A DNA stretch of 64,000 nt, taken from positions 1 through 64,000 of the forward strand of contig JAMKCH010001600.1 in the NCBI GenBank assembly GCA_023653785.1, given 5' to 3'. A program made the translations under genes and the position numbers. Origin of the DNA: Ophioderma brevispina (Eukaryota > Echinodermata > Ophiuroidea > Amphilepidida > Ophiodermatidae). This document shows positions 34,501-46,500 of this stretch, in pieces (position 1 is the first letter of the stretch; each line of letters opens with the position of its first letter). The notes under the pieces were generated by a model that was not told the origin of the DNA, made no database searches, and saw only the letters and a program-made list of their open reading frames with translations.

Positions 34501-37500
34501 TACACTCAGGCCGGACTTTCTGAAACAGGCTGCCGCGCTCGCTGCTCCGGCAAGGCGGAAGTCAACTAAGAATCTTGGCGATTCTCGACTCCGCCGGTTC
34601 TATAGATGGTCCGCCAATCGAGAGAATGATCGATCCGCTGTCTGCGTCTACGTCTGTAGGGCACATTGAGAATTTCCTAAAAGAAATTTTCCACGAGGGT
34701 TTGGGCGGCCAAACAGTCAGGTGCTATTGGGGCGCTCCATCGTGTCTTCAGAGACGGCATAGTCGTCCGAACAGCCCGATCCTCACGAATCCGCTGAAGG
34801 GCATGTTTTTTTTACGGTTCGTCCCCCGTTTCGTTCACTCGTTCCGGAGTTGGATCTGCCGCTAGTGCTCCAATTCTTAGCGTCTGAGGAATTCGAGCCA
34901 CTGGAGGAGGCCAGTCTCCTGGATTTATCTAGTAAGATGGCCGCCTTCTCCTGGCAGTCGCTTCCGGGCGACGGGTTCCGAGATACATGCCTTGTCCATT
35001 GACGAGCTCACTTGCTGTGGTCGAAGGACGGCGTGTCCATCCTCCCACGAGCAGGTTTTTTCTCGCTAAGAATCATACCCTTCTATTCACAAAACAGCCC
35101 ACGCCCGGTTGTTTCTCCCGGACTGGCCTTGGCCTGCAGGACGGTCGGAGAAACCCTGGTGCCCGGTTAGGCTCTAAAATGGTACCTTACGCGTCCGAAG
35201 GGCTTTCCGGAATGACAAAACAGCTGTTCATACTCCACGACGGCCCCCTCCGATAGGGTCGGCAGCTAAGGACACAGTTAGCCGCTGGGTTACCAACCTC
35301 GACCATCCGAAGCGCACACAGAAACCTCACCGATCGGTTGGTCGTCACTTGGTCAGGTCCCATGATGTACGTGCTTCACCACGCCTCCTCTCTGGGCATG
35401 TTTACAAAGGTCGGTCCTCAATCCAGGAATATCCTGGATACTATCGGTTGGAGTTCCGCAACCACTTTTCAGAGAGTTATCTTCGAGCCGTTCTGGTGCG
35501 GAGAGGGATTGTTGCTACTGCAGCACTGGTGTTCCAGTAGTAGTGAGCGCAATCAAGAGGCTCTAGGTGAGTCTCTCGGTGCGAGTCGGGGACATGCTAG
35601 CGGCTTGTGACTACCTCCCTCCCTTACCTCTTCACCCATGAGGACTCCCAGTGGGATACCTTGCAAAAGTAAGTCGGGATGGGTAAGCTTATCGAGAGCG
35701 CAGTGGTATTTCCCGTCTCAGAGGTGAGAGGGGGGATACACTAGCCGAGCGCTACCTACCCTCCGTGAGAGAGACCTTACGACCCTCCCACAATGTTTTT
35801 TTTTTCCACCCCAAGAAAAGGTCTCGGGAAGGTTGTTTGGTACACAATTTGGTAGAAACAATTTGGGATAAGGGACGACTCCACCGCGCATGGCGGTGAG
35901 TTTCCCGAAAAATGTGCGCGCTAATCGCGGACTATTTTCGCGGTAGCGAAATTTTTAATGTGGTATAGAGGTTTCTGGTCGCGGCCCCAAATTAGACATT
36001 TGTGCAAAAGTAAGTCGCGAGGGTAGGTATCGAGCGCTAGTGTATCCTCCCCCCTCTCACTCTGAGAGGGAACTTTCCATTGGAGTTCTGATACATTTGT
36101 GGAGTTACACCCACAGATTTTTTTGTTTGCTCTCGGCACCGATTTACCAGCCATTCACAAACGTTCACCTATCTGAATTGCGTGTAACTGTTAAAGCCTA
36201 GTGTTCCGTGATCATTTATCATTAAATATTGCCAAAGGAAGGATTTTGGCTGGGTTGCCGGCTCAAATACTAAGGTAGAACACTCGCAGCCGGCTTTTTT
36301 AACAAGATGCGCGAAAAATCGCTCAGACTCAAAGCATTTTAGATGCTCGACTGCACGCGGCTCAAAAGACAATGTCTGATTTCAAGATTGGGCACCCGTC
36401 GCGCGGCCTAGCGGGATTCAAAATACATTTTAGATCCAAAGACAGGAACTTTTTTGGGTTATAAATCTTAAATGAAACAATTTAGGCGCATATTTAACTA
36501 AGGAACCAATCATTATGAATTTTCCTTTCTTTTACGTCAATAGTGCTAGTCCAGTAGGCCTACTAGATCAGGGTACTAGATGTTAAAATGGACAAATGAG
36601 GGGATCATTCATAATTCTGTGGCAGACTCGTCTGACACGAGGTTCCATGTACAAATATTTGCTCCATCTTGCGCTGAATAAAATATAGACACAAATTGCC
36701 TGGTATGGAATATATTTCCACGATCACTCGTTCCTCGTCACGGCTATCGGTGGTCGGCATGGAATTGATAGAGGTCAGTGGAATTGCATCAACATGAATG
36801 GGAAAAGAAAGTGTTATTAAACTTCGACGGATAAATCTCTTGATTGGCAATTCCTATTGTCAAAGGTAATAAAGCCGCGCGCTGTCTTTAAAAACCGCTG
36901 TGTATGGCCCTGTATTAGTCGTCCTGTAAAGATCTACCTCCAACCCCGGCCTTGGCTCAGATTCTCTGCATGCACCATGCAACTTACTCACTGTGTTCCT
37001 ACTAAAAGTCTGGCCTCTGGTCGACCAAAAATGCTTGTGTTGTGTATATTATTTATAATCAGTATAGTCACTTTTATGACATAAATTTCATGATTGAAGC
37101 CCTCAAAATATCCAAAGTTTTTGATCAGTAAAGATTCCCACATAAAATGTTAGGCATCAGAGATGTGCTAATTAATAATTCTGAACGCATCACTGTTTAC
37201 ACCAGGGATTCTTGTCATGTTTACCCTCATTGGGATTTCCCAGGTTTCCCTTGAGGATCACGTGCCTTTGACACTCATCCCTCGTGTCCCCTGTTGGCTA
37301 TGATACAACACACACAGCGTAAGTGCCAAGCATTTTGAACAGTTTGTTGAAAAAGAAATCCCAATATTAATTTTTATTTAAAGACAAATATTTAATCTAA
37401 ATAATTTCCATTTCATTTTATTTGTGCGAGATTAAAACTTTATATACTTGTGTTAGCGAGCAATCGTGAATTACTCTCAGCCAGTGCGATTAGCCTACCT

Positions 37501-40500
37501 ATCAAACGCTGACATTTTTACACCACACTAAATTTGAATCAATTTGAACAATATAGCAGGTTTACGTAAGTTGAAGCCTTGTTGCTTCATTTTCCTTCTT
37601 TCGGACTTTTTTTTCACTTACAGGATATTTTTGTTCGGGCAAGTCCAACTATCAGCTAATGGTTTATGGTTTACTGACTTTATTCCCAAACAGTCCACTA
37701 TATAATCAGAAAAAAAGTAATTACTAGACCATATTTCTCCTTTACCAGTTTTACTTTTAACCGTTTCATGAATAAAGGAACACAAAATTAAAGATATCAA
37801 TCTTACAACAAACGTCGACAGACCAGCTGTGAATTGTCCCCCTTTTGCACCATTTCCACAAAGCTCAAGGTGATATTCCGATCCGATATTGCCTCCCCAG
37901 TCCAGCCTCCCAGGTCAACGATCTTGGCCCGCCACATATTATTTCGCAGGTCTAAAATTTTTGTGACATAGTTGATGCGCATTCCAGTTTCCACCGTAAC
38001 AGTTCTCTCTCAGACAGTCAGAATCCCTTATGATCCCCTTCATTTCCGTGAAAAAAACACAATCGCAGAAATAAATTATTCAATATTTTTCTTTTTTTAA
38101 TTAATATTTTTACTGTAATCTTTTTTTATTCAAATATTAATTTAACAAACATACAAATTACATCAGTTCAGATGGGCGTGAGCGGACCATGCAACGTGAC
38201 ATGACTCGCCCCATCATTAAATGGATCAAACCAACCAACAAGTTACAGAGCTTCCATTCATATGTTAATTATGCAAGTAAACAAAAATAAACACTTTATT
38301 TTTTTTATATTTTTCTTTTTGTATTAAAAAATTATTTTAGAAATGACTAACACAGATTTGAAATCGAAATAAATTCATGTGTTTTTTATTGCTAAATTTT
38401 ACCCCCCGACGTCCATTTTGCAGCTTGAAAAAGCCGGTCACCAAATGGCCGGGGGGAACTCATGTCGTCATAGACAAGGGGTAATCATCCGTGTCCAAGA
38501 ATTACGTAAAAGGGTATTTTTTTTCAGGACCATGCATTTTACGTACGTACGTGAAAGGGTCTAAAAATCACCAAAATCAGAAAGGGTTAAGTTTCTAAAT
38601 AGGACTTTACGCATTTAGGGTCCATATTTACTTTACAAGCATAAAAACAATTTCAAAAAGTGTTCGGAAGTCTGTACTTGCCTTCAAACCTGTGCTTTCA
38701 AATCCCTAAATTTCCAAATTTTCTGTCGCTAACGCAAGCAGTAAAGAGACAATGTACCATGTTTACACTCATTGGGATTTCCCAGGATTTCCCTTGAGGA
38801 TCACGTGACCGTTGACACGCATCCTCGTGTCCCATGTTGGCTATGATACACACACAGCGTAAGTGCCAAGCATTTTGAACAGTTGTTGAAAAAGAAATCC
38901 CAACATAATTTTTATTGAGAGACAAATTATTTAATCTAAATAATTACATATTCATTGTTATTTGTGCGAGATTAAAACTTTATATGACTTGTGTTAAGCG
39001 AGCAATCGTGAATTAATCTCACCAAGTGCGATTAGCCTACCTATCAAAAAGCTGACATTTTACACCACACTAAATTTTGAATCAATTTGAACAAATATAA
39101 GCAGGTTTACGTAAGTTTGAAGCCTTTGTGCTTCATTTTCTTTCGGACTTTTTTTGCACTTACAGGATATTGTTGTTCGGGCAAGTCCAACTATCAGCTA
39201 ATGGTTTATGGTTTACTGACTTTACTCCCAAACAGTCACTATATTAATCAGAAAAAAGTAATTACTAGACCATATTCCTTTACCAGTTTTACTTTTACTG
39301 TTTCATGAATAAAGGAACGACAAAAATTAAAGATATCAATCTTACACAACGTCGACAGACCAGCTGGGAATGTCCCCTTTGCACCATTTCCACAAAGCTC
39401 AAGGTGATGTTCGATCGATATTGCTTCCCCAGTCCAGCCTCCCAGGTCAACGATCTTGGCCCGCCACATATTATTTCGCAGTCTAAAATTTTTGTGACAT
39501 AGTTGATGCGCATGCCAGGTTACCGTACAGTTCTCTCTCAGACTCAGTCAGAACCCCTTATGATCCCCTTCAATTCCGTGAATAAAAACACAATCGACAG
39601 AAATAAATTATTCATATTTTCTGTGTATTTTTTCTAGTACATCTCTTTTCAAATATTATTTAACATACAAATTACATCAGTTCATATGGGCGGGAGCGGA
39701 CCATGCAACGTGACATTACCTCGCCCCATGTATTAAATGGATCAAACCAAACAACAAAGTTAACATAGCTTCCATTCATATGTTAATTGCAAGTAAACAA
39801 AAATAAACAACGGTAATTAAGTCAGAATTATTTTAAAAAAATTATTTTAGAAATGACTAACATAGATTTGAAATCGAAATAAATCATGTGTTTTTATTGC
39901 TAAAATACGTCATTTTAGCTTGAAAAAGCTGTACAAAATGGCCCGGGGGGATCAGTCTTCATAGACAAGGGGTATCATCCGTGTCCAAGAATTCACGTAA
40001 AAAGGGTATTTTTTTCAGGACCAGGCATGTTACGTACGTAACGTGAAAAGGGTCTAAAAATCACCAAAAATCAAGAAAAAGGGTTATATTTTCTAAATGA
40101 GGACTTACGCATTTAGGGTCCATATTTACTTCAGCATAAAAAAATTTAAAAAGTGTTCCGGAAGTCTGTACTTGCCTTCAAACCTGTGCTTTCAAATCCC
40201 TAAATTTCCAAAATTTTCTGCGCTACGCGCAGTAAAGAGACCATGTACACATGATTTTTAGTACAGGTCTATTGGTTTGAGATTGAGAAATGACGACTCC
40301 TTTTGTGATTGCCTGATTATGTCGCTATACCAAAATTGTTCTATATCACTGACCCATGAAACGGACAATGTTTTAGCAATTAAAACTCATAATTTATTTA
40401 AATGTCAGTCAATTCTAGGTTATAATTTTCTTAAGATAGCTTTTGGGACATAATTTGGGTGCACAATTGCGCGGATTCGGCAATTTTCAGGGAAATGCCG

Positions 40501-43500
40501 ATTTATCGCTGCGCTGCAAATGCGGAAATAAGTGCCGAAAATAATGTTCTCTAAATGCGAATTCTCCCGGATCCTATAGGCCCATAGAAAATGTCTTGAA
40601 AACTAAACACCCCAAGGATTCCGCGACCCACCCCGTGCCGCTTACGAACTCTCCATGAACACCTTTAATTTTATGATTAGTTCAAATAAAACCTTACATG
40701 CATGAACTATATTTTACCGTCCTGTTTATACCGTCGATCATTGGCCTATATGCATTTTAAAGTTATCCACTTACAAATACCAAATTCTTTTTTATCAAAT
40801 TTGCATGAGAACATGTGTTTCGGAAAGCAAACATTGTTTTATGGGTTCAAATTTCAAATCATTTCTATCAAATTCGCATGAAAATGTGCGTTTGAAAAGT
40901 TAAGATTGCAAGCCCCCCTGGCTGGAAAATTAACTTTCCCCAGATATTTTCTAAATTACACTCAAGCTCAAACAAGCCTGTGCAAAAAATTCACTGAAAG
41001 AATATGGTTTTGGGTTTTACGTATAAAGGGGTAATAATTGAATCAGTTATTTGCTTAGGGTCTAGGGAGAAAGACAGATACTTGTTTAAAGGCCGACTCA
41101 GAGATTTCCCGAGGAGGGCGCCCTCAATTTCCAAAATAATCGTGTTTTTTGCATGTACATAATGCTTGTCCATATACTAATCACTGTGTGAAATTGCTAA
41201 GCTTAAATCGAATTCCTTCATATAGAAAATCACAACCAACTTTGTTATAAAATTCCGGATCCGGATACACAGTATCCTATGGGACGTAATACTACACATA
41301 AATGTTTACTGCATCAAAACGAAAAGTCCGATTCATCTCAGATTTCGGAATTGTGCATTTTAGGTTACTATCTTTAGATCTAATTTACTATTTTTCATTA
41401 TTACACAAAAAAATAATATTTCGAAATCTCTGAGTCAGACTTTAAGGTATGCAAAATTGCGCTACTTGTTTAGGGGCGCAAATTCCATCAAGTACTTGTT
41501 TAGGGTAGCTAATTGCGCTGCTGATATGTGTTTAGGGGTGAAAATTCAAGCTTCGAAAATACGTATTTAGGGTGCTTTTTATGATTGCTTGGACACGGAT
41601 GATACCCCTTGTCAATTTAAGAAGTGGCCCCCCGCTGGGCAAAATGGCCGAACTGCGAACCCCGAACGGCATGGCCCACAGCCCACCACGCGGTGTATTT
41701 GACACCAAAAACACAATGTTTTCGAACGCAGTTTAGAATATTTCAAACCGGTTTTGCAATTTGTGATCAGAAATTACATGTGGGTGATTACCTGTGGTCA
41801 TATGATTCTGAAAAGAGAGTCATTAAAGAGACACGTATAAGTTGAAAAGCTTGACAGCGCTTGGGGAATTTCCCAGAAAACTTTTTTTAACATCAAGTGA
41901 AAATTGGAACCCAATGCGACATTTCGGGCATTCATTTATTTATATTTATTTTCGCACCTTAATTTTTGGAGAAAAAATGACTCGTACTTCAATTTTAATT
42001 ATCCTTTTATTGTTTATTTTCTTCTCTCTCTCATCATTTCATTTTTTTCTTTTCTCCCGCCCATCCACCCCCCGCGAGATGCAAGATTCCGTTCCTTTTC
42101 TTCCCGGGAGGTAGCTTCCAATTCCCCACTTTTTCCCCGCAATGGCGCGACCTGCTCTTCGCACGTGGTTTTGCTACACAAGCTGTTTATATAGGATTTT
42201 ACTCCGTTTGTGATATGGTCAGTGGGCTCTGTAGTCATTTTTTTTTGCTTGTTGTGGCATCGGGTACGCCCCGATTATAATTTATAGGCATAAAATGAAG
42301 CAACTCTTAACTTCTTTAATCTTGGGATTTTAATAAATCATAACAACGAAACCATTGCTACTACTGAAATTTTCTCTTACTATTACTACAATTCATGATT
42401 TTGTATGTACAATCAGAAAAGATGATAGGAGATGGACAAGCATTATGAAAATGCACAACCACAATTGGTTTAAAAATTGAGTGCGACCTCATTGGGAAAT
42501 CTCTGATTCAGCCTTAGTACTAGTAGCCTATTTCAATGCATGAGTTCCGTAAGGCTACGATGATTTAACTGGTACAAAGGAGGTGGGCCGGGTGGGATGA
42601 CATGTTGGTGATCTCTCGTTACTTGGTGACCTCATGTGACTTTGCCCTCATGTTCAGTCAAAATGTTAACCCCTTCCCGCAAAGCTTGTGTCAGTTTCTT
42701 GCGTTCCATAAGTCGTATAATGATGTTAACTTGTCGGAAGGAAACGGATTAAAGGGTTTTCCACCTGAGTAGACATTGGGCGTATTTCGGGCCTACTTAC
42801 ATTAATGAGCTCATTATATGCAAAAATCTGCATAATCGCGATATTTTGAAACAGTTCTTCGAATATGCAAATTTCACACTGCATGCAAACCCCTTATGGT
42901 GCGCATCTTGGTGACCCCCATGTGGCCTTTGACGGCCCATTGTGACCTTGGTGACCCCGGTGACCTTGGTGCCCAGGTGACCTTGGTGATCCCATGTGAC
43001 CTCGGTGATCCCATGTGACCACCTCGGTTATCCCATGTGACCTCAGTGACCCATGTCATGGGGAAAGGGTAGTGAATGCGGGGGTGTTGTGGGAAAGGGG
43101 GGGAGGGAATGAAGGGTGGGTGCTTTTAGGATGGAACAGGGTGGGGTTTTGGGGGAAGGTTAGGTGTTGGGAGTGGTAGAGTGCGTTCGTGATGGGGGTT
43201 GGGTTGCGTCGTGGTGAGAGAGGGGTCGTTGTGCGTCGGTGGGGGTCGGGGTGGGTGTGCATCGGGGAAGGGTAAGGGTAAGGGCATTGTTGGGGAGGGG
43301 GGCATGGTAGATAGTTGGGGAGGGGCGTGTAGATAGTGGGGAGGGTGCATCGGGGATTTGTTTTTGGGGTTTGTTTGTGTTGTTGTGATCGTTGGACCGT
43401 CTGTGACCTGGTAACCTTCATGTCCACCTTTGGTGCCAGCCATTTCCAATTGGGGAGGGGCGGGTGCAGCAGGCCAGGAGCGGGAGGGGGCATCAGGTAG

Positions 43501-46500
43501 AAATGGTGGATTAACCTCATGTACCCATGGTGACCTCATGTGACCTTAGGACCCCTTGACCTTGGTGACCCCATGTGACCTGTTGACCCTATGTGTGACC
43601 TCGGTTTTGGAAGGGGGGGGGAAAACCCTTGACCCTCGGTGACCATTGACCATCGGTGACCCCCACTGACCTCAATGACCCCATTGACGGCCCAAATGAC
43701 CCCCTGGACCCCTCAGTGTAACCCATTTCAATTGGAATGTGGTTTTTGGGGATTAGGAAGTTTTTGTTGTTGGTGAAAGGGTTTGGGTGTTGGGGGAGGG
43801 GGAAGGGTGGGAGGGGAAGGGAAGGGTGGGGTGTAGGATAGGGAAGCAGGGGGGGGTGGGGTTTTGGGGAAGGTTAGGGTATATTGTGAAGGTGCGAATG
43901 TCCGTTATGTATGTGTGTGGGTATATATGGATGTTGTTGGGTTCCAGTTTGAGTTAGCTTTTCGAACCAAGGTTAGGGTTTTCGTTTTGTTCGCATCTCC
44001 TTCGAAAATTTAAGTCGATTTAAAACCAGATTGGGTTAGGTGCAATAGGGGCCTTCAGTGTTGGATGATGTCAAAGGTCATGACAGGGTCAAAGGTCATC
44101 GGGTCATGTTCCAGACTGCAATCTTGCCAGGGGGATGACGCAAGTTTACTTGCTGTATTTTTATGATTGGGCATGTTTCCAAACCATTTTTGCTGACGAT
44201 CCAACATTTTTGCTGTTGCCTGGCCTTATAAGTCTCGCCTTTATTGTATTTCACCAGTGAAAGTTTTTGAAATAATAGAATAGACAATGACTACTATTAT
44301 ATCGTAGTCCAAACTCGGCTGAAAATCCCACAACCAACGGTGCCAGAGCAGTGCTGCAACTGGTGTTGTGGTCTTAATTGTTATTCGGTAATGCAGTGAA
44401 AGTGAAGTGACACTGCACATGCAGACGAATTAGTGTTTAGCAGATGTCTTGGCTAGTTTGTAAATTTTTTCTGCGATTGACAAAATCTCGCGGGGGGTTT
44501 GTTTTTCCATATAATGGCAACGAGGAATCATTCAAGCTATAATGACCAATCAAAGACGTGATGCAATGATGTAATTACTGGATCAAGATTTATTCAAATA
44601 CAAAACGAACAAGACGGCGAGGGGATCCGCTCGCTGTGAGCGATCGTGATTGGGGGGGGGGGAAGTTAGCTATTTTTATTATGGGAGGAGATTTGTGTGG
44701 TGTTGACTTGTGAACAGTAGGCATAGTAATTCGTTAGCGGGAGTGATTAGATTTTGAGGACCATTTTCATTTCGGGTTTGCATGGGCGTCGGCCAAAGGC
44801 CCCGGGGTCGGTAGTCTGTGTGTGTGTGTGGGGTCAACACAATGATTATATACGGGATTGTACCTCGGACGGAAAGGGGACATGCCGGCGTCTTGAGAAC
44901 CCGGCAGGGAGGACACAAAGGAAATCACTTTGTCCACTACTGCTGTGTTGTAGTCTGGTGTTGATGTTGGGCTGTTGTGAAAAAAAAGTTACATTTGCCT
45001 GTAAATATCTGCATACTCAATGGACCCAAACTTGAGTGATTGGTGCAATTGGGATCCATGAATTTGTTTATTGAGGTCAAAGTCACATATCAAGGTCAAG
45101 GTCATATGAGGCCTATGTAGATAGGCTTGAAAAATTTATATCAGAGTTGATGGAGATGAAAAGGTGCGAACCACTTTTTGAAGAGTGACACTTTCAATTG
45201 GCTATAGGTCAAAGGTCAAAGTTTGGATTTTCATTTTAATCAGTATGTGGCCCTTACATGTACCCCATTTACTTGTGTTAGTTCCATGATCAAACTCCTA
45301 TAGAAAAGTGGTTATCTCGGTTGGGGTCCCTAGGAACCCCCACCCTTGGGCACTAACAGAATTTTTTTAGCTTTGGGCACTTAAGTGTTAATGTTCTTGT
45401 AGCACACTTACATTGTACTAATGTGCACATAAATACCATGAAATTCCCCTGTGGTATTTTGGAGTAATTTGGTGGTTATGGAGTGTACATGACTATGGTA
45501 TTTTGTGGTATTTAGTAGTTTATAAAATTAGGAGTGGGGTGTTAGGGTTGCAAACCTGTGACACCAACCACAGATTGGGACACACAAAATTACCTCAAAA
45601 ACTAGAATGCATACTGGGAGAAAATTTTGAAGCTTTGTTCTTTGTGTTTTAGATATGCAAGGTTGTGCATTGAGCTTTTTTTTGCAGACATGACTCGATG
45701 GAGTGTCACTTAAAATGCATGTTTTTTTTTGTTATTGCAGTCCTGTCTAGCAGTATTCAAATCACTGAGTAGTCTTGAAAAAACCGTGGATAAATGTCGC
45801 ATCAGTCTAGATCTTAAAGAATGCAGACTTGTTTTCCAGTTACATTGCAAACATGGTAAGAAACAAACAAGAAAATCTTAATTATGACTGGAAAATCTTG
45901 TACTTACTGAACTGATCAGAGCTTTTTTAACTTGTAACCAGTCACCATCAAAATACTTCTGTGGTATTTGTTCTGCTCTGACTGTAATGTGCATAAACAC
46001 GGAAGTGATTTTGCTGAACTCTTGATTGGCTGATTATTGTTCATGACAACAGCGCAAGTTTGAGAGTGGTTCAGATCATACAAAGCTCCGCCCCTTTTTT
46101 AGGGGTTCATGATGACTGCTGTGCTGGCCAGGAATTAGTTACTGTAAGCACTCGGGTATAAGCCCACCCCCCCCAAAAAGGAAGATTTTACTTCAAAATA
46201 GGGTGGGCTTATACCCGGGGAGGGGCTAGAACTTGGGAGCAGATATCAGATACAAAATTGCAATAAATATATCACTTCATTTTAATCTAAGCTGAAGGTC
46301 CACAATTTCTTTGTAGCGGATTATATTAAAACATTAAAAATAAAAGTTCAATTTTCCCATCACATTCCTCAAAGTAATATAGCAAACAAGCCATCCCAAT
46401 GCATTGGGCCCTACTTTGATGGCTCTATAGAATAGTTCCAAGTTTTAAAATGTTATTTTGTGTGTGTAATTCTGCCACGTTGTTTCCTGAATGCTAAAAT

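Larger units (their letters stand above)
27591..36047 (+). mobile_element. DIRS-type tyrosine-recombinase retrotransposon, about 8.5 kb
   Basis: DIRS elements copy through RNA but integrate with a tyrosine recombinase, and they carry inverted terminal repeats plus an internal complementary region instead of LTRs. All of these parts are visible: left terminal repeat 27,591-27,683, right repeat 35,960-36,047 in opposite orientation, internal complementary region 35,662-35,775, RT/RNase H-like coding 33,080-34,440 and recombinase 34,440-35,600. The element is strikingly GC-rich against an AT-rich host intron. Every gene in it is broken by frame changes and stops, so it looks inactive, unless many of the breaks are sequencing errors. 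Confidence 0.85.
22538..45740. other. Giant RAD9A intron region, missing exon expected here
   Basis: The next recognisable exon is 23.2 kb away. The conserved clamp segment between EPMDDG and the 45,741 exon (in human it contains NSSRSAYA and a FAP motif) must be encoded by at least one exon here. I searched for it by eye and did not find it. The interval holds satellites, the DIRS element, the 37-40 kb duplication and minus-strand exon candidates. Confidence 0.6.

Noticed and set aside
36605..36856. Naming the minus-strand exon as a Tudor-domain protein
   Set aside because: Only a loose L-P-I-K-x-F context suggested it; the aromatic cage residues and the preceding beta-strands could not be identified.
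43056..43539. Two long minus-strand open frames (137 and 154 aa), Pro, Thr and His rich
   Set aside because: They come from a strand with almost no A or G runs that could form stops. No motif, no splice context, and both frames are open at once, which is the mark of low-complexity DNA.
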